This document shows, piece after piece, positions 1-11,306 of a stretch of 64,000 nucleotides of DNA. Both the position numbers and the translations under genes were made by a program. This DNA comes from Candidatus Pullilachnospira intestinigallinarum (GTDB taxonomy: Bacteria > Bacillota > Clostridia > Lachnospirales > Lachnospiraceae), in assembly GCA_018711275.1 (NCBI GenBank), contig DVIN01000059.1, forward strand, positions 1 through 64,000, written 5' to 3'. How positions within the stretch are numbered: position 1 is the first letter of the stretch; the number at the start of each line of letters is the position of its first letter. The notes under the pieces are model-generated. The model did not search any database. It saw nothing but the letters and a program-made list of their open reading frames with translations, and was not told the origin of the DNA.

Positions 1-1020
1 TTAGCGGTTGCTGTACATTTTCTCGTAGTAGTTCTGATACTCACCGCTGATGATGGTCTCCCACCACTCACGATTATCGAGATACCACTGGATGGTCTTT
101 TTAATGCCGTCCTCAAACTTGGTCTCCGGCAGCCAGCCCAGCTCATTGTGAATCTTGGTCGGATCAATGGCATAACGCATATCATGACCCTTACGGTCGC
201 CAACATGGGTAATCAGACTCTCCGGCTTGCCCAACTCCTTACAGATGATTTTCACAATCTCGATGTTCTGCTTTTCATTATGACCGCCGACATTGTAGAC
301 TTCGCCCACACGCCCCTTATGGATAATCAGATCAATAGCCTTGCAGTGATCTTCCACATACAGCCAGTCACGGACATTCAAACCTTCGCCATAAACAGGC
401 AGCGGCTTGTCAGCCAGAGCATTAGCGATCATCAGCGGAATCAGCTTCTCCGGAAAGTGATACGGACCATAGTTATTAGAGCAACGGGAAATGGTCACAG
501 GCAGGCCGTAGGTACGGTGGTAAGCCAGAACCAGTAGGTCAGCGGCAGCTTTGGAGCTGCTATACGGAGAGCTGGTATGGATCGGAGTCTCCTCGGTGAA
601 GAACAAGTCAGGGCGATCCAACGGCAGGTCACCGTAAACCTCATCCGTAGAAACCTGATGGTAACGCTGGATGCCATACTTACGGCAGGCATCCATCAGC
701 ACACTGGTACCGATGATGTTAGTCTGGAGGAAGATGCCAGGATCTTCGATAGAACGGTCAACATGAGATTCTGCTGCAAAGTTGACCACAATATCCGGAT
801 GTTCTTCCTCGAACAGTTTGTTGACTGCTTCACGGTCACAGATATCAGCCTTTACGAAGCGGAAGTTCGGGTTATCCATAACAGGTGCCAGCGTGGACAG
901 ATTGCCTGCATAGGTCAGCTTATCCAAGCAGATGATCCGGTAATCCGGATACTTCTTCAGCATGTGGAACACAAAGTTACTCCCAATAAAACCAGCGCCG
1001 CCGGTAACAATAATATTCAT
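1..1020 (-). CDS. rfbB: dTDP-glucose 4,6-dehydratase
   Basis: 339 aa; [17 protein letters not shown] Rossmann motif, YxxxK (YSSSKAAAD), strong RmlB family similarity. Confidence 0.97.
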   Translation of the reverse strand: MNIIVTGGAGFIGSNFVFHMLKKYPDYRIICLDKLTYAGNLSTLAPVMDNPNFRFVKADICDREAVNKLFEEEHPDIVVNFAAESHVDRSIEDPGIFLQTNIIGTSVLMDACRKYGIQRYHQVSTDEVYGDLPLDRPDLFFTEETPIHTSSPYSSSKAAADLLVLAYHRTYGLPVTISRCSNNYGPYHFPEKLIPLMIANALADKPLPVYGEGLNVRDWLYVEDHCKAIDLIIHKGRVGEVYNVGGHNEKQNIEIVKIICKELGKPESLITHVGDRKGHDMRYAIDPTKIHNELGWLPETKFEDGIKKTIQWYLDNREWWETIISGEYQNYYEKMYSNR

Positions 1021-1061
1021 GATCTATTCTCCTCTACACTTATCTTTTGGTTCTTCTTTTA

Positions 1062-1958
1062 TTAATACAGATGTTCCTGATACTTGCCGTCCATAACATC
1101 CTTCAGATACTGACCATACTGGTTCTTCTTCATGACCTCATAGACTTCCATCAGTTCATCCTTGCTAATCCAACCGTTCAGGTACGCAATCTCCTCCAAG
1201 CAGGCAATCTTGCGATGCTGATGCTGCTCCACGGTCTTCACGAAATTGGTGGCATCCACCAGGCTCTCATGTGTACCAGTGTCCAGCCAAGTAAAGCCCT
1301 GTCCCAGCAGTTCTACATTCAGGGAGCCATCTTCCAGATAAATACGGTTCAGGTCAGTGATTTCCAGTTCACCACGTGCAGAAGGTTTCAGGTTCTTTGC
1401 AAACTCGACCACACGGTTATCATAGAAGTACAGGCCAGTTACACAGTAGTTGCTCTTCGGATGCTCTGGCTTCTCCTCGATAGAAATAGCCTTACCATTC
1501 TTGTCAAACTCGACAATTCCAAAACGCTCCGGATCGTCCACATAGTAACCAAACACCGTTGCGCCCTTGCCGTTTTCTGCCTTTTCCACCGCTGCATTTA
1601 ATCTCTTCTTCAATCCGTGACCCGCAAAGATGTTATCGCCCAACACCATAGCCACAGAATCATTGCCGATGAAATCAGCACCAATAACAAAGGCCTGTGC
1701 CAGTCCATCCGGTGATGGCTGAACTGCATAGGTCAAATTCACACCAAACTGGTGTCCATCACCCAGCAGGTTCTCGAAACGAGGTGTATCCTGTGGTGTG
1801 GAAATAATCAAAATATCACGAATGCCAGCGTTCATCAGAACTGACATCGGATAATAGATCATCGGTTTGTCGTAGATTGGCAAAAGCTGTTTACTTGTTA
1901 CTTTTGTTAATGGATACAGGCGCGTGCCTGACCCTCCTGCTAAAATAATACCTTTCAT
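1062..1958 (-). CDS. rfbA: glucose-1-phosphate thymidylyltransferase
   Basis: 298 aa; [37 protein letters not shown] motif of RmlA; adjacent to rfbB. Confidence 0.97.
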   Translation of the reverse strand: MKGIILAGGSGTRLYPLTKVTSKQLLPIYDKPMIYYPMSVLMNAGIRDILIISTPQDTPRFENLLGDGHQFGVNLTYAVQPSPDGLAQAFVIGADFIGNDSVAMVLGDNIFAGHGLKKRLNAAVEKAENGKGATVFGYYVDDPERFGIVEFDKNGKAISIEEKPEHPKSNYCVTGLYFYDNRVVEFAKNLKPSARGELEITDLNRIYLEDGSLNVELLGQGFTWLDTGTHESLVDATNFVKTVEQHQHRKIACLEEIAYLNGWISKDELMEVYEVMKKNQYGQYLKDVMDGKYQEHLY

Positions 1959-2348
1959 AATAAAAACACTCCTTCATCATGAGTTTTATTTATCAAATCA
2001 ATCATGGCAAAAAACTTACTTCCGCCATTGTGTTAGACTCTCCAATTGCACTGTTAATGTACTTCGATTATCTCTCATCCACAGAGGTCTGTTAAGAATT
2101 TTTTATGGTGCATGATACCAATTTGTGTCCCTAAAGCCCAATTGAGTTTATTTTTTTTACAAAACTTATAGGATTTTTAGGTCTCCCGTCATCATAAACT
2201 TAAGTTCACAGTTTGTTAACAGTACCTGATCCCTTTTCCACTTCATGATGAGAAACCGCAACTTTTACACTATACATAGCCACCCATCCAAAAAGCGTAT
2301 TCTTAATGCTAGATTTTGATTAGTATCCCTTTTTTATAAAAGATGTTC

Positions 2349-3884
2349 TTATTTTCTCTTTATTTTTGTAAGCACCCAGTCCTTTGCCATCTTGAATTTT
2401 ATACTCTTACAATATGCGGCCCCAAATATAACATTTGGAATAACGCAGCAAATGATTCCTCTTATGACTAGATTTAATATATTATACTCTCCAATAAAAG
2501 TATTAATTTTAAACGTAACTATCGCTGAAATCAATGTAACTACAGCATAACCCACATTATCAATAAAATATCCGGATATCTTTTCTTCTGTAAAATAATG
2601 TTTAAATAGAACCTGTGCTCCGAATCCAAAGTTAATTAAAATCAGCGGAATAATAGTAGCAAGGACAATACCATAGACACCCCACATTTGCACTAAAAGG
2701 TAATTTAATATCACATTGGCAACTGTTTCGCATATCGCACGTGATCTATTTTCCCACCATAATCCTGCCGCAGATGTATATGTAGTTCTAATATCACACA
2801 TTTTTAAAGCATAAAAATATATTGAAAAAAGAACTGGAGCTAGGAGTGGTAAGGTTAATTTTTCACCAACCCACAAAACCATAAAGTTTTGATAGAGAGA
2901 AAGAAGCGTAACAGTTGCCCAACTGGAAATCCACATATATATAAAGTTAAAAACTGTAAAATCGTTATAATTTTTCTTTTTCGATTCTGCAGCTATACTA
3001 TTTCCAATACCACCTATCATTGCACTTGTGATTACATTCATTACTCCTACGATAGCATTGACAATATAGTAGTAATTATTATAAACAGTAGTCATTGTCA
3101 AGCCAATAAAAGCTGAAACAAATATGCTATCAAATGAATTCCGCGTCATGAAACATATTTTTGAAACCATTAAACCAGATACCTGTTTTTTGATTTCTTT
3201 TTTGTCTTCCGATGTTATTCTTCCTTCGCATTTAAGTTGTGGATATTTTTTATCCACAATTCTTGCATTAAGGATGTTATTCGTAATAGTTAAAATCAGC
3301 ATAGTTGCAACATAAAAATAGTATACATAGATGCTTTTCCATACTATCAGAAGAATCAATTGGATAATATTTGTTAATCCCGTGGTAATCGTATCGTTCA
3401 GAGATATATAGTCATTTCTTTGAAACGCCTCAAGAACCGATTTTTTATATGCCATAAACCAATAGCTAGAAACTGTATTAAACAAATACATGGCAAACAG
3501 GATATAAATATTAAGTTCATCCGGACATTCTCCATTGATTAGTTTCGGTAAGAATGGCATCAAAGCTATTCCCACAACTAAAACAATCGTTCCTATCACT
3601 CTATAAATAGACCGATAGTAATTAAGAAGTGCACATATTTTATCCCTATGATTCTTTGCTATAGGCCCATACATACTAAAGACAACTGCACTGCTAAATC
3701 CAAGTTCCGCTACACTCAGAACAGATAAAATTGAACTAAACAGACTATTTAACCCTAAATATTCCGCTCCGAGACTGTATATAAATGCCGTTCTAACCAC
3801 AAAAGGTAACAGCAAAACAATGATTTTATTTACAAATCCCATCATCATATTTCTTGCTGCATTTTTTGTTCGATTTATTTTCAC
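2349..3884 (-). CDS. polysaccharide flippase, Wzx/MATE-like (RfbX type)
   Basis: 511 aa, ~12 hydrophobic segments, N-terminal NAARNMMMGFVNKIIVLLLPFVVRTAFIYSLGAEYLGLNSLF typical of the family. Confidence 0.9.
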   Translation of the reverse strand: MKINRTKNAARNMMMGFVNKIIVLLLPFVVRTAFIYSLGAEYLGLNSLFSSILSVLSVAELGFSSAVVFSMYGPIAKNHRDKICALLNYYRSIYRVIGTIVLVVGIALMPFLPKLINGECPDELNIYILFAMYLFNTVSSYWFMAYKKSVLEAFQRNDYISLNDTITTGLTNIIQLILLIVWKSIYVYYFYVATMLILTITNNILNARIVDKKYPQLKCEGRITSEDKKEIKKQVSGLMVSKICFMTRNSFDSIFVSAFIGLTMTTVYNNYYYIVNAIVGVMNVITSAMIGGIGNSIAAESKKKNYNDFTVFNFIYMWISSWATVTLLSLYQNFMVLWVGEKLTLPLLAPVLFSIYFYALKMCDIRTTYTSAAGLWWENRSRAICETVANVILNYLLVQMWGVYGIVLATIIPLILINFGFGAQVLFKHYFTEEKISGYFIDNVGYAVVTLISAIVTFKINTFIGEYNILNLVIRGIICCVIPNVIFGAAYCKSIKFKMAKDWVLTKIKRK

Positions 3885-4109
3885 CTTTTACACTCCTTAA
3901 TATGGGAACTTTCTATTCCCTCCTATGTCATCGGCTGCTTCAAAATGTCATAGGAGGCCTTGCTAGAAATCTATGTAATGCATATGCAAAGCATATTAGA
4001 CCTCACATATTATATTTTCATGCATACATGCTCACCATTTCCGCTCTGTACACACCTCTAAATTTAAAATCTTCAAGCTGTGATAATTCTATACAGTCCA
4101 AAATGCAAT

Positions 4110-5309
4110 TTAGACATGTTCATAATCCAGCTCTTGATATGCCTCAATTAGTCGTTTCGAATTTACTGCCAACACTATAACCAAATATATTATTATACAG
4201 TTATCAAACGCCTCTGAAATTTGAATCACGAAAAAGGAAAACAAGCAACCTGAAATAACTTTCGCCATAGGGTTTTCCCAGTTTTGCGTTAACTGCTTAA
4301 TCGCCGATCTGTACAACAATAAGTATATTAAACCTGCAACCAAGCCTCCTGTAAATAATATCTGAAGATAATTATCATGACAATGTGTTGCGCCAGCCCA
4401 TATATAATCCACATCAGGCATTATCCCTAGCAAACTAGGAATATCTTTAGAATACATAACACCATACCCAGATATTGGATTTTTCAAAATCGCATTAATA
4501 GCATTCTTCCATATCATAAGTCGACCAGTAAAAGTCATATCTTTTCCTAAAAATCCTACAATAAATGGTTGAAGAAAATCAAACTTTTGTTGCACAACAA
4601 CAATAACAAAAGCAGCAACTACCAAAATGCATCCTATCTTTGGCTTCAGAATTTTTTTAAAAAAAGAAATATTCTGAATAATAAGTATAATTAAAATTCC
4701 GACTATTGTTGTTGCCGATCCATCAATCAAATGTGAAATTAATGCAACCGCACTCATGTACCATCCGTATTTCTTATTTCCCAACAAAGTCGAGTAAATC
4801 CAAGCTACAACTACTGCTGGATAATGCCACGATATTGAAACATTACCGACTCCAAAAAGCCACTCTGTAGTATTCGTGCTATAGGCAGATGAATACACGG
4901 AATAAATTCCATTAGGAAACAATATCATAAGTATTAAATTTATTACTGCAAAAATAAAAAAATAGTAATATAAACACTTAATTAAACTTCTGATATTGTT
5001 GCTAAACAAATCAAAAATCATGGCCATACATATTACACTACGAGCAACTCTCATTACTTCAGGAATGTCTCCTTGTTTAATGTAAGTTTGAATATAAAGC
5101 CACATTTCAAGTAAAAGAAATAGAACTACAAACTCAGCTGGAGTTTGTTTCCGCTTCAAGTATAAAATGACGCAATATCCCAAATCAAACAATAATATCA
5201 ACTGATAAATTAGTGTAAAAAGAGGAAAATGCAATAAATAATTAATTTTTAAAATGGGAAATATTAGCAAAACATATAATGCTGTTTGCTTTTTTATAAC
5301 CAATTCCAA
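4110..5309 (-). CDS. O-antigen polymerase/ligase-like membrane protein (Wzy-like)
   Basis: 399 aa polytopic; FTGRLMIWKNAINAILKNPISGYGV and HCHDNYLQILFTGGLVAGLIYL motifs typical of Wzy/WaaL proteins. Confidence 0.85.
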   Translation of the reverse strand: MELVIKKQTALYVLLIFPILKINYLLHFPLFTLIYQLILLFDLGYCVILYLKRKQTPAEFVVLFLLLEMWLYIQTYIKQGDIPEVMRVARSVICMAMIFDLFSNNIRSLIKCLYYYFFIFAVINLILMILFPNGIYSVYSSAYSTNTTEWLFGVGNVSISWHYPAVVVAWIYSTLLGNKKYGWYMSAVALISHLIDGSATTIVGILIILIIQNISFFKKILKPKIGCILVVAAFVIVVVQQKFDFLQPFIVGFLGKDMTFTGRLMIWKNAINAILKNPISGYGVMYSKDIPSLLGIMPDVDYIWAGATHCHDNYLQILFTGGLVAGLIYLLLYRSAIKQLTQNWENPMAKVISGCLFSFFVIQISEAFDNCIIIYLVIVLAVNSKRLIEAYQELDYEHV

Positions 5310-5719
5310 TTTGTTATACCTCTTCCTTTTTAGTATATTCTGTCAGCTTTCTTCGCCTAGTAAATGCCAAACCCTCATATCTCCTTTTATACCCCATTGT
5401 TAACCAAACTCAATTAAAGATATACTAAAAATGCGACGCAACGCACCCTTGAGTCAATTTAATTTTCCAGTTAGATGTAATATTCTTTATTACCTGTTAA
5501 TACCAACAGTCATATTGACTGTTAGAATTTTATTGTTAAAAAGCTTCGCATATATTATCCTAATTATAACGTTTTTATACATTCCACCTAGGATATTATT
5601 GACCACACTTGATATTCAAAAACATTAGCCTGAATCTCTTGTTAGAATAATACCTTTTATACAAAAAATTTATTTCTAGCTTCAATTATGTCATTTATGT
5701 TTTCATAGAGCCATTAATA

Positions 5720-6904
5720 TTAGCGACTACGACAAATAATATTTCTAAATGCTTTTAAATATTTATTCTTAGAAAGTTTTTTTCTGGCCAACAAATATTC
5801 AAATCTGAAGAATTGTTTACATGTCACTGCGAAGTAAGAAATTTTTCCCTTCTTTTCAAATGTATATCCTCTATCTAAAAAGAATTTTTCCAAGTTATCG
5901 TTATCCGACAACCAGAAAGGATCCTCACCATAAGTCGGTGCGTAATAATTCATTATCTTTCGAAACGAATCAATATAAACACTATTTATATCGAACAAAT
6001 CATCAATCACAAATTGTGGGGGATTAATTACCGGTGTCTTCGCCAAAATAACAAGCTCAAAATCATGTTTACCTCTAAATATGGCGTTGTGCGGAAGAGT
6101 TCCGTTTGTACATGCCATTATTCTAGCGTTATTTATATAGAAAATCTGTTCATACACATTCAATTGTTCTGGTGAGAGAACCTTGAACCCATTTATCGCA
6201 AATTGATTCTCAATTTCTTTTTCTCCTACTTCTCTAATACTTGATCTCCAAAAATGTGCTCTACTAAAATAAATTTTTTCATACGGTTGAAGATTCTTTA
6301 TGATTTCAGATTTATATACATTCGCAATTATTGTATCAATAATATTTCGATAGCTAGAATTTGCGATTGTATATCCTAGTGTCGGCTCTGGTATTAATAC
6401 GCAAGCAAAGGAACAGGGTTCTAGTATATAGATTAATCGACTATCATCAATCCCCATTAGATGAAGCAATTCCAAATAATTCCCCTCAACTTGATTATTG
6501 GACCAATTATAACCACAGAACACTATTTTATAGTCTTTATACTTGTCATCGTTAATAAACCAAAATCGACATAAACAATCTAACAGAAAATGCCCCCAAT
6601 GATTTGGAATAACCGGGATATATATTACGGTTTCTCGATAAAAAGGTGCCTTTTCTTTTTCAAAATCATAATACCCTCCAAATGCATCTCCTACTCTAGA
6701 TGCTTCGATAAATTCCCCCTCATTAGTTATTGCACCACCTCTTCCCCAAAACAAATCAGGATCCTTTTTTGTCGGTAAAATAGTTACATCATCTGCTCTA
6801 AAAAAAGAAGGTGTTTCTTTATTAATACCCATATATTGCGTATCAGAAAGAAATTTCCTCATGTAACTATCATTATATAAATATTTAGTAATATAGTCTT
6901 TCAT
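5720..6904 (-). CDS. glycosyltransferase family 61-like (DUF563)
   Basis: 394 aa; IPVIPNHWGHFLLDCLCRFW and EKIYFSRAHFWRSSIREVGEKEIENQF motifs; polysaccharide locus context. Confidence 0.75.
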   Translation of the reverse strand: MKDYITKYLYNDSYMRKFLSDTQYMGINKETPSFFRADDVTILPTKKDPDLFWGRGGAITNEGEFIEASRVGDAFGGYYDFEKEKAPFYRETVIYIPVIPNHWGHFLLDCLCRFWFINDDKYKDYKIVFCGYNWSNNQVEGNYLELLHLMGIDDSRLIYILEPCSFACVLIPEPTLGYTIANSSYRNIIDTIIANVYKSEIIKNLQPYEKIYFSRAHFWRSSIREVGEKEIENQFAINGFKVLSPEQLNVYEQIFYINNARIMACTNGTLPHNAIFRGKHDFELVILAKTPVINPPQFVIDDLFDINSVYIDSFRKIMNYYAPTYGEDPFWLSDNDNLEKFFLDRGYTFEKKGKISYFAVTCKQFFRFEYLLARKKLSKNKYLKAFRNIICRSR

Positions 6905-7058
6905 TTAAATAACCTCTTTGTAACGATTCTTCATATAAATAATTTTAAATAAGCAGAATTATTTTAGGCAGCGTACCGCCAATTAAACTTTAATTACCAA
7001 TAAAATTAATGATATACTTTTTAGTATAAAGTATGATTCCTCGGCAAATACACAAATA

Positions 7059-8162
7059 TCATTCACCTTTCAAGGCTTTATGTAAAAAGAGCATTGATTT
7101 ATTTCTTTCAATTTTGATAATATGATTAATTGTTTGATAGTCCCACTCCAATCCCAACATTCTTTCAACCGAGCTGCACTCAGTAACATATAGATCATAC
7201 AGCCCTATTTTTTTCAGGAAACTTTCAGCCTTTGCAACGATAAAATCAGACTTACAAAAAGCAAGTGGCTTATTGAAAATCAATCCAAACATCAACCCAT
7301 GGTATGTACTTGTAACAACCTTTTCAGCGTACTTAAATAATCCCAACCATTCAAACACTGATAATTCCGATTGTTGGATTAGAATATCGCACCAGTCATA
7401 CTTATCATCATTACAAGCAAGACAAATTAGTTTATATCCTTTTTTATGTGAATATTCTATTGTCTGATTAATAAATTCCTTGGTAAATAAAACCCCATAT
7501 ACAATAATGTAATTATCAAATTTAGGTTTAATTATGTTATTGTCATTAGAAAAATCCCATAGCCAAGTTGGGTCTAGTACCACTGGCGGCCTAATCCCTG
7601 TTATCTCTTCAACAATGTCCGCAGAATTTTCATCACGAACTGATATATAATCCAAACCCTTTATTCCATCTACCACGTATTCTGGATGTTTATCGTAATT
7701 GGATATCGTGCCGAACGAGCATGCATAAGCAATCTTCTTTTTGGCTTTTAATCCATTACCAAATAAATACGGATCATTATCAAAAAAAGCAAATGAATAA
7801 TCCCAAATAATATCACTCCCCAGCACTAAGCAATCCATCTCATATAATGAAAGCTGACTTGCTGTAAACCGTTCTGTATGCGGAATAATATTATAATCTC
7901 TCGGAAAATTTTTACGTCGTTTATGATAATCCGAAAATGGATTTAAATATTTACCCAATGATTTATAAAAGTTTTTTTTCCATATAGGATCTATCGGATA
8001 TTTAGAATAATATTGTTTATAGTGTTTCTGGCATAGATAGTTAATCTGTTTTACATCATACTCGGGATAAGCTTTCTGCATACTTGCTTGTAATGCATAA
8101 GCCTGTGCAAACGTTCCATAATTTGGCACTCCCCAAAATGTCAATATATTAATATCCTTCAT
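7059..8162 (-). CDS. polysaccharide pyruvyl transferase family protein
   Basis: 367 aa; ILTFWGVPNYGTFAQAYALQ, LGSDIIWDYSF, TSTYHGLMFGLIFNKPLAF motifs. Confidence 0.9.
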   Translation of the reverse strand: MKDINILTFWGVPNYGTFAQAYALQASMQKAYPEYDVKQINYLCQKHYKQYYSKYPIDPIWKKNFYKSLGKYLNPFSDYHKRRKNFPRDYNIIPHTERFTASQLSLYEMDCLVLGSDIIWDYSFAFFDNDPYLFGNGLKAKKKIAYACSFGTISNYDKHPEYVVDGIKGLDYISVRDENSADIVEEITGIRPPVVLDPTWLWDFSNDNNIIKPKFDNYIIVYGVLFTKEFINQTIEYSHKKGYKLICLACNDDKYDWCDILIQQSELSVFEWLGLFKYAEKVVTSTYHGLMFGLIFNKPLAFCKSDFIVAKAESFLKKIGLYDLYVTECSSVERMLGLEWDYQTINHIIKIERNKSMLFLHKALKGE

Positions 8163-10126
8163 GTTACGCTTCTCCGATCTTGAATACCTTTTTGAATGTA
8201 ATGACAGTAATTTGTGTTTTTCTTCCCTTTTCCCTTATATCTCCACTCTAACTTTTGAGGCACTGCCTCATACTGAGATAAATAGCATTTATTATATTCG
8301 TCACCTAATGTTCTCAGCATCAACATCATATCTCCATCTACAAAATGAATATTATCTAATGCATTATCATCAAGGCCATATTTTTTACACATCATTAAAA
8401 CCATGTCAATGAAAAAATATGTCGAATAGTCTTTATATTTTAAATAATATTCTCTAAATACTTCATCAACGACTTTTACAAAGAGAGAGCCTTTTCTAGA
8501 AGCAAAAAAATATCCAGACCACGAGCAATTGTATTTTTCATATTTCATAAAATATCTTGTCGAAGAGAATTCCAAAGATTCAATTGGCTTATTATTTAGA
8601 TTTTTCAACAGATCCATCTTATTAAAAAACATTATCGTTGAATCAATCCAAATTCCTCCATTATTTTTTAAAAGATTGAATCTCAATATATCTGAAAAAA
8701 CTTGTATGGATATTTTCCCCTTCTCAAAATCAGTGAGAATAATATTATCAATATCAGTGAATTTTCTATAATTATTTTTATCAATCAGATGAATCGCGCA
8801 ATCTGGATAGTACTTATACACCGTCTCCGTACACGCCTTAACTAATTCAGGAGCCGTATCAAATCCATCCCACCAAAATAAAAAAATATTATTACAAACA
8901 GGACACTCATCCAATTCTGTCTTTCTACCCGTGTATGAAGTAATTATTTTTTTGACTCTCGAGTCAATAATTGGAAGGTATTTGTTAATTTCCTTAAAAT
9001 TATTATCTCGTCTTCTTCTAAATTTAATTTGATAACATGTTTTAACCAAGCCATTCTTAACAAGATATTTAAATATAAATCTTGCATTATCAAGGAACAA
9101 CTTTATTGTTTTTAAGTCAGATTTTAACTTTAATCTAATATATGAATATAGAAAAGCAGGGAAATATAATCTACCAAAAACACGAATCCAGGTTCTTGCC
9201 GAATATGACAAATTCCTAAACAGTTTTAAAGATGTAGTATATACTTCATCTTTTCGAAGCTGATAATACAACTTACGAAATTGTTCAAAGTCTGTCTTCA
9301 TTAATCGTTCAAAAACAGATTCAACTTCAAAAAAATATAATGCATATGCTTGCTTTGTAGATAAGCCTTCATTTACTAGCAGATTTTTCAAAGAATTATA
9401 TGCTAATTTACTTTTTTCCATATGACGTTCTATGGTATTACTAACCATCATAGAATTCTGATTACCTACATTATAAAAATAGTCTTTAGGCCCCTTTATC
9501 GCCTTACAACCTCTTGATTGAGATATCACCAAATATGTAAATATTGAATCTTCGCCAAGAGTGACCTCACGATAATTGAAAAAGGATTCCGCAACTGCTT
9601 TCACAACATTTGTGCGATAAAGCTTATTCCATCTAGAAATAAAAATTATGTCGGAGAAATCAATTTTTCCACCCAACAAATAATGCTCCCTTAATTTTTG
9701 AAATTGATCTCCAACAATTTTACTGTCTTCAGATAATATGACCGGGATAAATTGACCATTATTATTTCTATAAAAACCTGATGCTACAAAATCGATATCA
9801 TCGTCCATTTGAGACAGTAAATCCCAAAGATACAGTGGTCCTATATAATCATCAGGATCAAGAAATGCAATATACTCTCCTGTCGCTTGATTAATACCAT
9901 AAATCGTAGCATCTACTAATCCACCATTGGGCTTTGAAAAAACCCTAATTCTACTATCTTTTAAAGCAAAGTCATCAATTATTTGTATACTTGAATCAGT
10001 AGATCCATCATTAACTAAAATAATCTCTAGATTATCATACTTCTGATTAATGATTGATGATATCGATTTATTCAGATACTGTTCTTGATTATAGATCGGA
10101 ACTATAACTGATATTTTACCTTCCAT
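8159..10126 (-). CDS. bifunctional glycosyltransferase: N-terminal GT2 plus C-terminal capsular polysaccharide synthesis (GT32-like) domain
   Basis: 655 aa; SVIVPIYNQEQYLNKSISSIINQKYDNLEIILVNDGSTD (GT2), later IFLFWWDGFDTAPELVKAC...SDILRFNLLKNNGGIWIDSTIMF (DXD-like Caps_synth). Confidence 0.85.
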   Translation of the reverse strand: MEGKISVIVPIYNQEQYLNKSISSIINQKYDNLEIILVNDGSTDSSIQIIDDFALKDSRIRVFSKPNGGLVDATIYGINQATGEYIAFLDPDDYIGPLYLWDLLSQMDDDIDFVASGFYRNNNGQFIPVILSEDSKIVGDQFQKLREHYLLGGKIDFSDIIFISRWNKLYRTNVVKAVAESFFNYREVTLGEDSIFTYLVISQSRGCKAIKGPKDYFYNVGNQNSMMVSNTIERHMEKSKLAYNSLKNLLVNEGLSTKQAYALYFFEVESVFERLMKTDFEQFRKLYYQLRKDEVYTTSLKLFRNLSYSARTWIRVFGRLYFPAFLYSYIRLKLKSDLKTIKLFLDNARFIFKYLVKNGLVKTCYQIKFRRRRDNNFKEINKYLPIIDSRVKKIITSYTGRKTELDECPVCNNIFLFWWDGFDTAPELVKACTETVYKYYPDCAIHLIDKNNYRKFTDIDNIILTDFEKGKISIQVFSDILRFNLLKNNGGIWIDSTIMFFNKMDLLKNLNNKPIESLEFSSTRYFMKYEKYNCSWSGYFFASRKGSLFVKVVDEVFREYYLKYKDYSTYFFIDMVLMMCKKYGLDDNALDNIHFVDGDMMLMLRTLGDEYNKCYLSQYEAVPQKLEWRYKGKGKKNTNYCHYIQKGIQDRRSVT

Positions 10127-10152
10127 TTTTTACCTTCTTCCGTTTCACACAC

Positions 10153-11283
10153 TTACCATGGAAACTCATTTGTTGATTTCAAAGCATTCTTAATCGCCTC
10201 AAGATTTTTATAGCCACTTCTTGTATCAGGCTCCAAATATCCACCTTCTGCCCATTCATTCCATGCATACATAAAAATCATGTCTTTGCTGTAAATATTC
10301 TTTGCTCTAATAATCTGTTGTGCTAAATATTTTTCAAATTTCTCAGGTGTATCCCCAACAAATATTTCTCCACGCTCTCCTTTGCGTGGGGTATTATCCC
10401 ATCCAACAAATGCACCAGGAACATTCTTTTCTGTTTCTGGATTTCTTGTAAGAATTTTATTCCACGCCTCATCATAACTAATTTGATTGCTTTTATTGAA
10501 GAATCCGACACCGTATCTCATTAAATCGAAACCAAAGTTCTTTTCTACAAATGCTGCTACTTTTCTTCTAAGAGCTTTAATATATTTATGATTATTCTTA
10601 AACATATCATGTCTAGCATATAAAGGTTGAAATTCAATATTGTATTTAAAACGTGAATCATCCTTATCTGCTTTCAAATCGAAGTCAATATTCTGATATG
10701 CATAAGTCAGTCCCTCAAATCCTTCTTGAATTGCCAACTCATTCCAGTAATCTAACATCTCATTTAGACATTCAATAACTTCAGGTCTATATATTACCAC
10801 TAGCGGTTTTCCATCATCACAAATGTACCGAGAATCTTTAAAAAATGGTAATAGGTAATCAAAATGCTCTTTCCATTCTCTTTTTTCACCATACAGCTGC
10901 GGAATTAATACCTTTGTTTCGCCTACCCATGCACGAGTCCACGGTTCATTCGCCCAGCAAACACAGAACGGAATATCAATATCTCTATTCTTCAGCATAT
11001 TTTCCATAGGTTTTTCAAGAAGTAGTTTTCCATTAAACCAATAATGATAATAACAAAAGCCATACACACCGTACTCTTTTGCGATTTTGGCTTGCCAAAC
11101 TTGAACGTTTGGATCCAATAAGTTATAGTAGTTCTCATTTAAAGGTACTCGCGGCTGTTCATGTCCCTCATATAAAGGTTGTGCTTTTTTGACATTTACC
11201 CATTCCGTAAATCCTTTTCCCCACCATTCATTGTTCTCTGGTATTTCATGAAACTGAGGAAGATAAAAAGTAATAATTTTCAT
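10153..11283 (-). CDS. WbsX/GH99-like polysaccharide biosynthesis protein
   Basis: 376 aa; YLPQFHEIPENNEWWGKGFTEWVNVKKAQPLYEGHEQPRVP, CWANEPWTRAW, YAWNEWAEGGYLEPD. Confidence 0.92.
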   Translation of the reverse strand: MKIITFYLPQFHEIPENNEWWGKGFTEWVNVKKAQPLYEGHEQPRVPLNENYYNLLDPNVQVWQAKIAKEYGVYGFCYYHYWFNGKLLLEKPMENMLKNRDIDIPFCVCWANEPWTRAWVGETKVLIPQLYGEKREWKEHFDYLLPFFKDSRYICDDGKPLVVIYRPEVIECLNEMLDYWNELAIQEGFEGLTYAYQNIDFDLKADKDDSRFKYNIEFQPLYARHDMFKNNHKYIKALRRKVAAFVEKNFGFDLMRYGVGFFNKSNQISYDEAWNKILTRNPETEKNVPGAFVGWDNTPRKGERGEIFVGDTPEKFEKYLAQQIIRAKNIYSKDMIFMYAWNEWAEGGYLEPDTRSGYKNLEAIKNALKSTNEFPW

Positions 11284-11306
11284 TTTGATTTCCTTTCCAC
11301 TTGCTA

